A DNA stretch of 64,000 nt from Sulfitobacter sp. EhC04 (GCF_001650875.1 NZ_LXYI01000016.1:1-64000); one strand, 5' to 3'. Shown: positions 37,457 through 47,221, counted from the first letter of the stretch. The notes: generated by a model not told the origin, from the letters alone. A program made the numbers and translations.

Positions 37457-38776
37457 ATGCGCTTTTTTGCCCTTCTGTTCTGCCTTTTCCTGCCCTTTGC
37501 CACCCTCGCCCAGACCAGCGATCAACCGACCGGGACCATCGCGATCCAGGATGATGCCGCATCCGATGCAGCCATTGCCAACCGCATCCGCGACATCCTG
37601 CGCGAGTTGGACGGCTACGAGGACATTTCCGTGACCGTCTCCTCGGGGATCGTGACCCTGCGCGGCACGACGCTGGACATGACGTCTGCCACGCGGCTGT
37701 CAGAACTGGTCGGCCGGGTTGAAGGCGTGGTGGCCATCGAGAACGAGGTTTTCGAGACGACCGATGTGGCACGGCGGCTAAACCCTGCGGTGGAACGGTT
37801 CAAATCTCGCGGCTATCAGTTTGTCGCCTTCTTGCCGCTGGCGATGATTGCCCTGGCGGTGTTCTTTGCCGTCGTTCTGTTCGGCTTTTTCATCGCCCGG
37901 CGCAAACAGCCCTGGGACCGGATGTCGCCCAATGCGTTTATTGCCGACATCTACCGGCAGATCGTGCGGCTTTTCTTTATCATCAGCGGTCTGGTCATCG
38001 CGCTGGACATCGTCGGGGCGACAGCACTGCTCTCGGGCATTCTGGGGGCGGCGGGCATTGTCGGCCTCGCCATCGGTTTTGCCGTGCGTGACACGGTGGA
38101 AAATTTCATTGCGTCCATCATGTTGTCGATCCGCCAGCCGTTCCGGCCCAATGACACGGTGGAAATCGAAGGCGACACCGGCAAGGTCATCCGCCTGACC
38201 AGCCGCGCCACCATCCTGCTGAGCTTTGACGGCAACCACATCCGCATCCCCAATGCCACAGTGTTCAAGAGCCGGATCGTGAACTTCTCGCGCAATGCCG
38301 AGCGGCGGTTCACCTTTGCGCTGTCCGTCGCCTCGGACGCGGACCTGGATCAGGCACGCCACATGGCCGAGGACACGCTGAACGCCCTGCCCTTCGTGTT
38401 GGACAGCCCCGAGGTTTCGGTCTGGATTGAATCGGTGGATGATTTCTGGATTACCCTGAACATGGCCGCCTGGATCAACCAGAATGACACCTCCATTGTG
38501 CTGGCCCGGTCGGAGGCGATCCGCCTGACGCTGGCGGCATTTGACGCGGCGGGCATCTCTGCCCCCCTGCCCAGCTACCGGATCGAGAACCTGCCGGGCA
38601 CCGCCACGCCGGCGCAGGACAGGCGGGCAGACGCCCCGCAGCAAGAGACAGCCGCCCCCGCCCCGGTACAGGATGTCGAGGCAACAGCGGAAAAGGAACT
38701 GGAAAAGATCGTGGATCAGGAACGCGCGGAACTGTCGCGGCGCGATCTGTTGAATGTGAACGCAACAGAGGAATAG
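37457..38776 (+). CDS. Mechanosensitive channel (MscS) with N-terminal BON domain
   Basis: A 439-residue membrane protein. After a signal peptide (cleaved near LAQ-TS) a BON domain occupies about residues 35-95, with VTVSSGIVTLRGTTLD. Then come hydrophobic helices (about 120-145 and 170-215) and the MscS pore and beta domain, with GLAIGFAVRDTVENFIAS and QPFRPNDTVEIEG. The acidic C-terminal tail (about 390-439) looks disordered. It should act as an osmotic safety valve in the inner membrane. Confidence 0.9.
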   Translation: MRFFALLFCLFLPFATLAQTSDQPTGTIAIQDDAASDAAIANRIRDILRELDGYEDISVTVSSGIVTLRGTTLDMTSATRLSELVGRVEGVVAIENEVFETTDVARRLNPAVERFKSRGYQFVAFLPLAMIALAVFFAVVLFGFFIARRKQPWDRMSPNAFIADIYRQIVRLFFIISGLVIALDIVGATALLSGILGAAGIVGLAIGFAVRDTVENFIASIMLSIRQPFRPNDTVEIEGDTGKVIRLTSRATILLSFDGNHIRIPNATVFKSRIVNFSRNAERRFTFALSVASDADLDQARHMAEDTLNALPFVLDSPEVSVWIESVDDFWITLNMAAWINQNDTSIVLARSEAIRLTLAAFDAAGISAPLPSYRIENLPGTATPAQDRRADAPQQETAAPAPVQDVEATAEKELEKIVDQERAELSRRDLLNVNATEE

Positions 38777-38801
38777 GATTTTTGCCAAAACGGGTCTTGC
38801 G

Positions 38802-38829
38802 TTGACCGTCCAAGGCCCTTAATTAGCGG
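38802..38829 (+). promoter_or_regulatory. Possible promoter of tRNA-Gln
   Basis: TTGACC (38802-38807) resembles a -35 box, and TAGCGG (38824-38829), 16 bases on, could be a divergent -10. The tRNA starts 8 bases later. The -10 is poor, so this is tentative. Confidence 0.35.
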
Positions 38830-38836
38830 CTCACGT

Positions 38837-38911
38837 TGGGATGTAGCCAAGTGGTAAGGCAACTGTTTTTGGTACAGTGTACCGTAGGTTCGAATCCTAC
38901 CATCCCAGCCA
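38837..38911 (+). tRNA. tRNA-Gln (anticodon TTG)
   Basis: A full cloverleaf is visible. Acceptor TGGGATG (38837-38843) pairs with CATCCCA (38901-38907). The anticodon stem is ACTGT and ACAGT around loop TTTTGGT with anticodon TTG. The T arm is GTAGG-TTCGAAT-CCTAC. Discriminator G is at 38908 and an encoded CCA is at 38909-38911. It reads CAA and, with modification, CAG codons. Confidence 0.96.
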
Positions 38912-39183
38912 CTTCTCCGAATTTGTCGAAGTAGATCAGACAGCCCGCCCTATGGGCCGCGTCGGCCTTTGGAATCGGACCAGCGCTGCACGACAAAGCC
39001 GCCGTTCGTACAGTTCCCAGTGAATGACAGCTTCGAATCTGGTGTGACGTAAGGAGCAAGCCAGGCGGGGGCGCGTGACGCGGACCCTTGATCGGATTTG
39101 GAAAATCCGTTGCACCGGGCCAAACCTGCGCAACGTTCGACAGTTGCCGCTGCGCACCCGGAGTGACGTCCTGTGGCCGCGGA
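38912..39183. other. Non-coding stretch after tRNA-Gln
   Basis: No gene with family similarity is visible on either strand. Open frames on the minus strand read through the tRNA and are spurious. I saw no copy of the tRNA 3' end that would mark an integration site. A degenerate remnant cannot be excluded. Confidence 0.5.
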
Positions 39184-40362
39184 TCAGCTTGGGGACATGC
39201 CCCGCAACCGCTCAGACCGGCGGCGCAGCAATTCCAGCGTCGTCAGCAAGAGGACAGAGATCACAACCAGCAGGGTGGCGACCGCCAGAATGGTCGGGCT
39301 GATTTGTTCGCGCAACCCAATGAACATCTGCCAGGGCAAGGTCTTCTGCCCCGCTGAGCCCACAAAGAGCACCACCACCACCTCGTCGAAGGACGTGATG
39401 AAGGCAAACAGCCCGCCCGAGATTACCCCCGGCAGGATCAGCGGCATTTGCACCTTGAAGAAGGTCCGGATCGGCGAGGCCCCCATATTGGCCGCCGCCC
39501 GCGTCAGCGAGCGGTCAAAGCCCACCAGCGTCGCCGTCACGGTGATGATCACGAAGGGAATGCCAAGCGCCGCATGCGCGAGCACCACGCCGATATAGGT
39601 GCCCTGCAACCCGATGCGGCTGTAGAAAAAGTACATGCCCGCCGCCGAGATGATCAGCGGCACGATCATCGGAGAGATCAGGATTGCCATGATCGCCCGC
39701 CGGAAGGGGACATGCGGCTGGCTCAGCCCGATGGCCGCCAGCGTACCGAAGCCCACCGACAACAGCGTCGCGACCGGTGCGATCATGACCGAGTTGCGCA
39801 GCGCGTTCTGCCAGTCTGAACTGTTGAAGAAGTCGCGGTAGTGCTTCAGCGAATAGCCCGCCGGATCGAATCGCAGCATTTCCGGCGTGAAGGTAAAGAA
39901 GTTCTCGGCGTTGAAGCTCAATGGCATGACGACAAGAATCGGCGTGATCAGGAACACCAGGATCGCCCCGCAGATCACCCGGAAGGCAAAGTGCCACAGC
40001 ACCTGCCCCGGTGTCAGATAGGGCGGCAATTTGCGCCTGTAGCGGCCTTCGTAGAGCCAGAAACTGAACCAGGAAAAGAACCAGCCGAACAGCGCGCCGA
40101 TCACCAGCGCCGGGATACCACCCAGCAGGAAACCGATGATCGCCAGCAGCACGACAGAGCCCCACATGCCAGCCTTTTCGGCCTTGATGACCTGCGTCAG
40201 CACAAATGCCAGCGCGCCCATCGCGATGGCCCCGACGATGATGCCCAGCAACCCGCTGCCCTGTGCGGTCCCGACAAAGAGGCCCGCAAGTGCCCCTGCG
40301 GCGGCCACGACAGAAACATAGAACGACACCGGCGTGCGGCTGATCGGCGTGAGTGCAGTCAT
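39184..40362 (-). CDS. ABC transporter permease, PotC-like, with extended N-terminus
   Basis: Membrane subunit of a spermidine/putrescine-type importer. The C-terminal two thirds is a normal PotC-like permease, with the EAA-type loop ALTRAAANMGASPIRTFFKVQ and several helices. About 120 extra residues at the N-terminus add three hydrophobic stretches (about 15-35, 40-60 and 68-100) not found in ordinary PotC, bringing it to 392 residues. Last gene of the creatinase-aminotransferase-transporter run on the minus strand. Confidence 0.87.
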   Translation of the reverse strand: MTALTPISRTPVSFYVSVVAAAGALAGLFVGTAQGSGLLGIIVGAIAMGALAFVLTQVIKAEKAGMWGSVVLLAIIGFLLGGIPALVIGALFGWFFSWFSFWLYEGRYRRKLPPYLTPGQVLWHFAFRVICGAILVFLITPILVVMPLSFNAENFFTFTPEMLRFDPAGYSLKHYRDFFNSSDWQNALRNSVMIAPVATLLSVGFGTLAAIGLSQPHVPFRRAIMAILISPMIVPLIISAAGMYFFYSRIGLQGTYIGVVLAHAALGIPFVIITVTATLVGFDRSLTRAAANMGASPIRTFFKVQMPLILPGVISGGLFAFITSFDEVVVVLFVGSAGQKTLPWQMFIGLREQISPTILAVATLLVVISVLLLTTLELLRRRSERLRGMSPS

Positions 40363-40366
40363 GGTC

Positions 40367-42061
40367 CTAGCCCCCCAGTTTCACGTTATCAATGCCGACG
40401 ATCTTGTCGTAGGCCCAGTAGAGCGCCAGAACGACCGCCAGCAGAATCGCCCCAAGCGCGGCCGCAAGGCCCCAGTTGAGCGAGCTGGAAATATGATAGG
40501 CGATCCGGTTCGAGATGAACGTGCCTGTTGTACCGCCCACGATCTCGGGCGTGATGTAGTAACCGATGGACAGGATGAAGACGAGGATCGACCCCGCACC
40601 GATGCCCGGCACCGACTGCGGGAAGTAGACCCGCCAGAAGGCCGTCCAGTTCGTTGCGCCCAGACTTTTGGCCGCGCGCAGAAAGGCTGGCGGAATCGTC
40701 GCCATCACCGAATAGAGTGGCAGGATCATGAAGGGCAGCAGGATGTGCGTCATCGCGATGATCGTGCCGGTCTGGTTGTTGATCAGCGCCAGACGGTTCA
40801 CGTCAGAGACAATGCCGAGCCAGACCAGCGTGTCGTTGATGACACCCTGCTGTTGCAACATCACCTTCCAGGCCGAGGTCCGAACCAGCAGCGAGGTCCA
40901 GAAGGGCAACAGCACCAGGATCATCAGCAGGTTCGCGGTGCGCGCGGGCAGGTTCGCCAGCAGCCAGGCCACCGGATAGCCCAGCAGGATGCAACTGCCG
41001 GTGATCATCAGCGACATGAACAGCGTCCGCAGGAACAGCGTGCCATAGATCCGCTGGTTCTCCGGGCGCAACTCGGCCCCGTCGGGACTTTTCTGCATAT
41101 CGACCGCATTCAGGAAATAACCGTTGGTGAAAGGGCCCGAATAGGTCTGGATCGTCTCCCAGATCGGGATCTCTCCCCAGTCGTTGTCGACCTCGTTGAA
41201 AGCAGCGGCGTAATCCACGGTTTCGAAGCCTGCGGCGGCAGTGGCGGCGGCCTTGATCTGTGCGGCGGCGGGGCCGCTATATGCCGTGATCTGCTGCGCG
41301 GTCGGGCCGGTCAGGTCGTCGTAGAACGAGGAATAGATCAGCGCCCAGGGGTCTTCCGTATAGAGGTTGTCCTCGTCCTCGTACTGGACGAAGTCGGCAA
41401 AGATCTCGTATTTGGCGGCGGTCTGCGGGAACAGATCTTCGATGCCCTCGCGCATTTCAAAGGCAGGTTGATTATCGCCCGAGGCCTTGTCCCATGCCAG
41501 TATCTCGGCCAGCCATTCGTCGGAGCCAAGGAAGGCGTTCCAGTTCTCGCCCTGCTTCCAGAAATCATCGAAGTCCTCGAACTGGTCCTGATAGACCTCG
41601 CCCATGTCGCCAACACCGCGCCCGGATTTGCGGAACAATGAGGATGCGCCGGTCAATTCGTAGTTGAGCCGGGAACCAAGGCGGGTATGCAGCTTGCGCT
41701 CCTGCGCGATGAATATGTCTTCGTAAAGTGCCTTGTAGACCGGCGCGCCGGGGGTCTGCCCGGACCCGGCTTCCCAGTCTGCCAGCGCTTCGGTGGTGCG
41801 CGGCAGGGTCTGGGCCACGATCTGGTTTTCGACCGAGCGGAACAGCATGTCCGCAATCGGGGCGATGAAGGTGACAAGAACAAAGATGAGAAGCGGGGCG
41901 ATCAGGATCAGCGCGCGCAGCTTCTGACGCCGCAGGGCGCGATTCAGGCTGCGTTTCAACGAAGTACCGTCGGCGGCGCGGATCTTTCCGTCGGATTTAC
42001 CCGCCCCCTGATCGGGAGAATCCTGGGGGATCGGCGCGGTCTTTTCGGTCACATCGCTCAT
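40367..42061 (-). CDS. ABC transporter permease, PotB-like, with a large extracytoplasmic insert
   Basis: A 564-residue permease, about twice the usual length of PotB. The first helix is near residues 48-74 (LILIAPLLIFVLVTFIAP). The remaining helices and the EAA-type loop FLRAAKSLGATNWTAFWRV come after about residue 345. The roughly 265 residues between are hydrophilic and acidic, with several aromatic and Asp/Glu-rich stretches, and would face the periplasm. No named domain is recognised there. The stop lies four bases before the PotC-like gene begins. Confidence 0.87.
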   Translation of the reverse strand: MSDVTEKTAPIPQDSPDQGAGKSDGKIRAADGTSLKRSLNRALRRQKLRALILIAPLLIFVLVTFIAPIADMLFRSVENQIVAQTLPRTTEALADWEAGSGQTPGAPVYKALYEDIFIAQERKLHTRLGSRLNYELTGASSLFRKSGRGVGDMGEVYQDQFEDFDDFWKQGENWNAFLGSDEWLAEILAWDKASGDNQPAFEMREGIEDLFPQTAAKYEIFADFVQYEDEDNLYTEDPWALIYSSFYDDLTGPTAQQITAYSGPAAAQIKAAATAAAGFETVDYAAAFNEVDNDWGEIPIWETIQTYSGPFTNGYFLNAVDMQKSPDGAELRPENQRIYGTLFLRTLFMSLMITGSCILLGYPVAWLLANLPARTANLLMILVLLPFWTSLLVRTSAWKVMLQQQGVINDTLVWLGIVSDVNRLALINNQTGTIIAMTHILLPFMILPLYSVMATIPPAFLRAAKSLGATNWTAFWRVYFPQSVPGIGAGSILVFILSIGYYITPEIVGGTTGTFISNRIAYHISSSLNWGLAAALGAILLAVVLALYWAYDKIVGIDNVKLGG

Positions 42062-42150
42062 CGGGGTGTCCTTCGCGGGGAATTTGGGCAGGCCGGACCA
42101 AGGGTCCAGCCTGCGAAGGGCGGGCCGAGAATGGCCCGCCCTGGTTCAGC

Positions 42151-43245
42151 TTATTGCGCGAGCCATGCCTGGAACTTCGCGTCGATGTCGTCGCGATAGT
42201 CGGCCCAGAACTCGTAGTTGTAGAGGAACGTGTTGCCAGCGTTTGCCGGATCGGTCGGCATGTGCTGCTTCATGTCCTCGGGCACCAGCGGCGCGGACGA
42301 CTGGCGTGCCGGACCGTAGGAAATGTATTTGGCCTGATCGGCCAGACGCTGGGTGTCGGTCGCGAACTTGATGAAGTCCTTCACACGGTTCAGGCGCGCC
42401 TCGTCCAGACCTTCGGGAATGATCCAGCCGTCAAGGTCAAAGACCTGCGCGTCCCACATCATGCCGACGGGCTGATCCTGCTCTTCGATGACCGAGAACA
42501 GGCGACCGTTGTAGGTCGACCCCATGAAGACTTCGCCATCCGCCAGAAGCTGGGGCGTATCCGCACCGGCCGACCACCAGATCACGTCATCCTTGATGGT
42601 GCCGAGCTTGGCCAGCGCCTGCTCCTGACCTTCTGGCGTCGCCAGCACGTCATAGACTTCGTCCTTTGCAACGCCGTCACAGAGCAGCGCCCATTCCATG
42701 TTGTTGATCGGACGCTTTTCCAGCGCGCGCTTGCCCGGATATGTCTCCAGATCGAACACGGAGCAGATTTCGGTGGGTGCCTCAGCGCCTTCCGGCACCA
42801 TATCCGTGCGGTAGCCGAATGTGGTCGAATAGACGATCTGCGGGATATAGCAGTCCGACACGATCAGGTCACCGAAATCATCTTCTGCCGATGTGCCGTC
42901 GTCGCCTTCGGCAAGCAGCTCGTTGGGCTCATATTCCATCGCCAGGCCTTCGTCGCACAGGCGAATGGCGTCAGACGCCACAACGTCAACGAGATCCCAG
43001 GTGATGTTGCCCGCTTCGTTCATCGCGCGCAGCTTGGCCACGGCTTCGTTGGAGCTTTCATCCCAGACGACGTTCACTTCGGGGTGCATTTCCTGATAGG
43101 GTTCGACATAGGCTTTCAACTGGCTGTTCTGGTAGGCACCGCCCCAGGATACGATGGTCATGTCGTTGGACATTTCCTGTGCCAGGGCAACGCTTCCGAC
43201 AGCACTGAGCGCGGTCGAAGCAAGTAGCATTTTGGTGAATTTCAT
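42151..43245 (-). CDS. Periplasmic substrate-binding protein, PotD-like
   Basis: A 364-residue type II periplasmic binding protein. The signal peptide is MKFTKMLLASTALSAVGSVA, cleaved near ALA-QE. The mature part begins MTIVSWGGAYQNSQLKAYVE, typical of the polyamine-type family. The ATG at 43245 has a GGGAGA ribosome site. Encoded between the ATPase and permeases of the transporter. The ligand is unproven; the neighbouring creatinase suggests creatine or a related guanidino compound. Confidence 0.88.
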   Translation of the reverse strand: MKFTKMLLASTALSAVGSVALAQEMSNDMTIVSWGGAYQNSQLKAYVEPYQEMHPEVNVVWDESSNEAVAKLRAMNEAGNITWDLVDVVASDAIRLCDEGLAMEYEPNELLAEGDDGTSAEDDFGDLIVSDCYIPQIVYSTTFGYRTDMVPEGAEAPTEICSVFDLETYPGKRALEKRPINNMEWALLCDGVAKDEVYDVLATPEGQEQALAKLGTIKDDVIWWSAGADTPQLLADGEVFMGSTYNGRLFSVIEEQDQPVGMMWDAQVFDLDGWIIPEGLDEARLNRVKDFIKFATDTQRLADQAKYISYGPARQSSAPLVPEDMKQHMPTDPANAGNTFLYNYEFWADYRDDIDAKFQAWLAQ

Positions 43246-43357
43246 TTGGTATTCTCCCAAGTTTTTTCCCGTTCATTCAAATGAGGCCAATAACAACGGG
43301 TTTAGTTACGGGCCTCGTGTTCATCGCGGGCTTGCGCCTGCGACATGACACGCGCGC

Positions 43358-44458
43358 CTATGCGTCCAGCGCGCGGCAATCTTCTGCCTGCCAGCCAATC
43401 TCGACGGTCTGTCCCGGCTCCAGGCGGACCTGGTCAGGCGCGTTGCGTGTCTTGACGATGAAGCTGTCGTTCCCCGCGACCCGAAGCCGCGTGCGGAAGA
43501 TGTCCCCCATGTAGATGAATTCGAGCACCTCGGCCTGCAACGTATGTGCGCCAGGGTTGAGACGCTCCATGTTGAACTCAACCCGTTCCGGGCGGATCGA
43601 CAATTGCGTGCGCTCGCCTGCCTTGTCCACGTTGACCGGCATCGCGTCGATCAGGCTGCCATCGTCCAGCTTGACGACGGCCAGCCCGTTCGTGATTTCC
43701 TTGACCTCGCCCTGCAGCGTGTTGTTCTCGCCGATGAACTGCGCCACGAAACTGTTGCAGGGTTTCTCATAGAGCTCGTCCGGCGGAGCAAGCTGTTGGA
43801 TGCGGCCATCCTCAAAGACCGCAACGCGGTCCGACATCGTCAGCGCTTCGGTCTGGTCGTGGGTCACATAGACCACGGTGATCCCGAGGTCGTCTGCGAT
43901 GTGCTTGATTTCGAACTGCATGTGTTCGCGCAACTGCTTGTCGAGCGCGCCCAGCGGTTCGTCCATCAACACCAGATCGGGTTCGAACACCAGCGCACGG
44001 GCCAGCGCCACGCGCTGTTGCTGACCACCGGAAAGCTGTGCGGGGCGACGGCCACCAAAGGAGCCCATCTGCACCATGTCGAGCGCCCGCTTGACCTTGG
44101 CCTCGCGGTCTGACTTGCCCATCTTGCGCACTTCCAGCGGAAAGCTGAGGTTTTCCGCAATCGTCATATGCGGGAACAGGGCGTAGTTCTGGAACACCAT
44201 CCCGATGCCGCGCTTGTGGGGCGAGATGTTGTTGATCGGACTGCCGTCCAGCAGGATATCGCCGTGGGTCGCCGTCTCGAATCCCGCCAGCATCATCAGG
44301 CAGGTGGTCTTGCCGGACCCCGATGGCCCGAGCATTGTCAGGAATTCGCCCTTGCCTATCGAAAGGTTCAGGTCTTTGACCACAAGCGTTTCGCCATCGT
44401 AACTTTTCTGTACGTGATCGAACACGACGAAATCGCCGCCAGTGGCTTTCTCAGACAA
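43358..44458 (-). CDS. ABC transporter ATPase, PotA-like
   Basis: A 366-residue ATPase with Walker A GPSGSGKTT, signature [15 protein letters not shown], Walker B LVLMDEPLGALD and a C-terminal TOBE domain, as in polyamine importers. It starts with TTG at 44458, preceded by a strong GGGGAGG ribosome site (44465-44471 on the minus strand). It energises the two neighbouring permeases and is preceded by the aminotransferase gene. Confidence 0.9.
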   Translation of the reverse strand: MSEKATGGDFVVFDHVQKSYDGETLVVKDLNLSIGKGEFLTMLGPSGSGKTTCLMMLAGFETATHGDILLDGSPINNISPHKRGIGMVFQNYALFPHMTIAENLSFPLEVRKMGKSDREAKVKRALDMVQMGSFGGRRPAQLSGGQQQRVALARALVFEPDLVLMDEPLGALDKQLREHMQFEIKHIADDLGITVVYVTHDQTEALTMSDRVAVFEDGRIQQLAPPDELYEKPCNSFVAQFIGENNTLQGEVKEITNGLAVVKLDDGSLIDAMPVNVDKAGERTQLSIRPERVEFNMERLNPGAHTLQAEVLEFIYMGDIFRTRLRVAGNDSFIVKTRNAPDQVRLEPGQTVEIGWQAEDCRALDA

Positions 44459-44609
44459 ATCGCACCTCCCCAGGTGTTATGTTTGTTCCGCAATTTAAGC
44501 GGTGGTGTCTGCCATTTTGACAGGTTGGCTTATAAACAACCACATGCCCCACAGCTTTGCAACCGGGCAGGTGCAACAAGGCCCTGCTTCGAAAGCTACT
44601 GATGATTCT

Positions 44610-45986
44610 TTATGCGGGACCAAGAACCTCCACGACGGTTTCGGTCGTTTTTGCGACAATCTCGTCTGCCTCCGCTTCGGTCAGGCAGAAGGGTGGCGCA
44701 AAGCCGATGATATCACTTTGAGGCATCGCGCGCCCGATGACACCCTTTGAAAGCAGTGCGGCGGCCACCTGGGGGCCTATTTTCTTCGCGGGATCATAGA
44801 ATGCCCGGTCGCCCCGATTCTCGACCAGTTCAACCGCACAGAGCATCCCTGCCCCGCGAATGTCGCCCACATGGCGATGGTCGCCAAGCGCCGCCTGCAT
44901 CTTGCCGTGCAGATAGGCACCCACGGTTCCGGCATTCTCGACCAGCTTCTGGTCCTCGATCACCTGCAGGTTCGCGACCCCCGCCGCCGCCCCGATGGGA
45001 TGTGCGGAATAGGTCCAGCCGTGGCCGAGCGGGCCGTTTTCATCCGTCCCCTGCTCAAGCACCTTCCAGACCTTGTCGGACACGATGGAACCCGACAACG
45101 GCGCATAGGCCGAGGTCAGGCCCTTTGCGATGGTGATGAAATCCGGCTTCAGCCCGTAGTGATCGGACCCGAACATGCTGCCCAGACGCCCGAAGCCTGT
45201 CACGACCTCGTCTGCGATCAGCGCGATGTCATGCTTTTGCAGCACCGCCTGAATCGCATCCCAGTAGCCTGCGGGCGGCGGCACGATGCCCCCGGTGCCC
45301 AGAACCGGCTCCCCGATGAAGCCCGCGACGGTGTCGGCCCCTTCCCGGTCGATGATCGCTTCGAGGTCTGCCACGCAATGCGCCACAAACTCCGCCTCGG
45401 TCTGGTCAAGATTCTCGCGGCGGAAATAATCCGGCGCGACCGTATGCAGCACCCCCGCCATCGGCAGGTCGAACTTGGCATGGAACAGCCCCAGCCCGGT
45501 CAGCGAGCCGGTCATCAGCCCCGAGCCGTGATAGCCGCGCCAGCGGCTGATGATCTTCTTTTTCTGCGGTCGGCCCAGGATGTTGTTATAGTACCAGAGC
45601 AGCTTGATGATGGTCTCGTTCGCATCCGATCCGCCAAGCCCGAAATAGACCTTCGACATATGCGCGGGCGCGCGCTCCATCACCATCCGGGCCAGCGTGA
45701 TCGCAGCTTCGGTGCCGTGCCCGGCATAGGAATGGTAGTAGCTCAACTCATGCGCCTGCTTGGCAATGGCATCGGTGATCGCGCGCTGGCCGTAGCCCGC
45801 GTTCACGCAATAGAGCCCGGCAAAACCATCCAGGAGGCGGTTGCCGTCACGGTCGATGATGTGACTGCCCTCGGCCCCCTTGATGATCCGCGCCGGGCTT
45901 TCGCCGCGCGCATGCTGCGCCAGATGTGTGGACGGGTGAAAGAAATTCTCGCGGTCCCATTTGTCCAATACGTCGTTCGTCAGCAT
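44610..45986 (-). CDS. Class III pyridoxal-phosphate aminotransferase
   Basis: A 458-residue omega-amino-acid/amine aminotransferase. The N-terminal block is DGFAGLYCVNAGYGQRAI. The cofactor-binding features are LGGSDANETIIKLLWYY, LIADEVVTGFGRLG and the lysine in FITIAKGLTSAYAPLSG. Related Rhodobacterales enzymes transfer amino groups from diamines, beta-amino acids or taurine-like compounds to pyruvate. It starts 14 bases after the creatinase stop in the same operon, so it probably acts in the same catabolic route. Confidence 0.88.
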   Translation of the reverse strand: MLTNDVLDKWDRENFFHPSTHLAQHARGESPARIIKGAEGSHIIDRDGNRLLDGFAGLYCVNAGYGQRAITDAIAKQAHELSYYHSYAGHGTEAAITLARMVMERAPAHMSKVYFGLGGSDANETIIKLLWYYNNILGRPQKKKIISRWRGYHGSGLMTGSLTGLGLFHAKFDLPMAGVLHTVAPDYFRRENLDQTEAEFVAHCVADLEAIIDREGADTVAGFIGEPVLGTGGIVPPPAGYWDAIQAVLQKHDIALIADEVVTGFGRLGSMFGSDHYGLKPDFITIAKGLTSAYAPLSGSIVSDKVWKVLEQGTDENGPLGHGWTYSAHPIGAAAGVANLQVIEDQKLVENAGTVGAYLHGKMQAALGDHRHVGDIRGAGMLCAVELVENRGDRAFYDPAKKIGPQVAAALLSKGVIGRAMPQSDIIGFAPPFCLTEAEADEIVAKTTETVVEVLGPA

Positions 45987-46000
45987 GTTGCGCGTCCTTC

Positions 46001-47221
46001 TTATGCGTCGATGATGTTCGCTTCCGGGCCGTAGGCGAATTTGGTGATGTTTTCGGTGCGGTTACCGCCGACCACGAGGATGTCATGTTCGCGGTAGCCC
46101 CCTGCCCCGGCTGTGCCCTGCGGCACCCAGATCATCGGCTCCATTGACACCACCATGCCCGGCTCCAGAACGGTATCAACATCCTCACGCAGTTCCAACC
46201 CCGCCTCCCGGCCATAGTAATGCGACAGGATGCCGAAGGAATGGCCGTACCCAAAGGAACGATATTGCAACAGACCCTGATCCGCGAAGAAGCGGTTGAT
46301 CTCGTCGCAGATGCCCGAACAGGTGGCGCCGGGCCGGATCAGCGACAGGCCCAGCTCGTGCGCTGCCACGTTGGCCTCCCACATCCTCCGGCTGGTCTTG
46401 TCCGGCTCGCCCAGAAACAACGTGCGCTCCAGCGCGGTGTAATAGCCCGAGATCATCGGAAAGGTATTGAGGCTGAGGATATCGCCCTTTTGCAGCCTGC
46501 GTGTCGTGACCGGGTTATGTGCCCCATCGGTATTCAACCCCGACTGGAACCAGACCCAACTGTCACGCAATTCGCTATCCGGACGCGCGCGGGCAATCTC
46601 CAGCTCCATCGCGTCGCGGCCCGCCATGGCCACGTCGATCTCCCGCGTGCCCGCCTTGATCGCAGCGCGGATCGCTTCGCCGCCGTGGTCGGCAATGCGC
46701 GCACCCTCGCGGATCAGGGCGATTTCCTCGTCCGATTTCACCATCCGCGCGGCCATCGTATCCCCGGCAATATCCACCAGTTCCGGCGCGCCCAGCATGT
46801 CGGCAAGCGTGTCCCGCGCGGTCAGTGTCAGGTGATCTGCCTCGATCCCCAGCCGCCCTGCGCCGCCCGTCAGCCCCGCTACCGCGCGCCAGAAGTTGTT
46901 CCGCGCCCAGTCGGTATAGATCACATTATCCCCGTGCGACCGCCGCCAGGGCTGGCCTGCGTCGATATTGGCGCTGACGGTCGTGCAGGCGTCTTGTGTC
47001 ACGACGCAGCCATAGGGCCGCCCGAAACTGCAATAGAGAAAGCCCGAATAATAGGCGATGTTGTGCATCGAGGTCAGCAGCACGGCGGGAATGTCCCGCA
47101 CCGCCATGATGTCGCGCAGCCCGGCCAGCCGCCGGTCGTATTCGGCAGCCGAAAAGGGCAGCGGTGCCTTGTCGCCGTTGTGGCTGGTGAAGCTCTGCGG
47201 GCGGTTGGAAAGATCGGTCAT
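46001..47221 (-). CDS. Creatinase (creatine amidinohydrolase)
   Basis: Hydrolyses creatine to sarcosine and urea. The 406-residue protein matches remembered Pseudomonas creatinase over long blocks: YYSGFLYCSFGRPYGCVVT, SANIDAGQPWRR, FQSGLNTDGAHNPVTTRR with the catalytic His, FGYGHSFGILSHYYGREAG and PGMVVSMEPMIWVPQG. The aspartate metal ligands of M24 peptidases are replaced (ILSLNTFPM, TALERT), as in true metal-free creatinases. The ATG at 47221 is chosen because the open frame upstream to 47515 is unrelated. First gene of the minus-strand operon. Confidence 0.92.
   Translation of the reverse strand: MTDLSNRPQSFTSHNGDKAPLPFSAAEYDRRLAGLRDIMAVRDIPAVLLTSMHNIAYYSGFLYCSFGRPYGCVVTQDACTTVSANIDAGQPWRRSHGDNVIYTDWARNNFWRAVAGLTGGAGRLGIEADHLTLTARDTLADMLGAPELVDIAGDTMAARMVKSDEEIALIREGARIADHGGEAIRAAIKAGTREIDVAMAGRDAMELEIARARPDSELRDSWVWFQSGLNTDGAHNPVTTRRLQKGDILSLNTFPMISGYYTALERTLFLGEPDKTSRRMWEANVAAHELGLSLIRPGATCSGICDEINRFFADQGLLQYRSFGYGHSFGILSHYYGREAGLELREDVDTVLEPGMVVSMEPMIWVPQGTAGAGGYREHDILVVGGNRTENITKFAYGPEANIIDA

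Noticed and set aside
38823-39059. Minus-strand open frame of 78 codons over the tRNA-Gln
   Set aside because: It is the antisense of the tRNA (the VGFEPTVHC-type peptide), a familiar false gene call.
46001-47221. Annotating it as an Xaa-Pro aminopeptidase
   Set aside because: The M24 metal ligands are missing and long blocks match creatinase.
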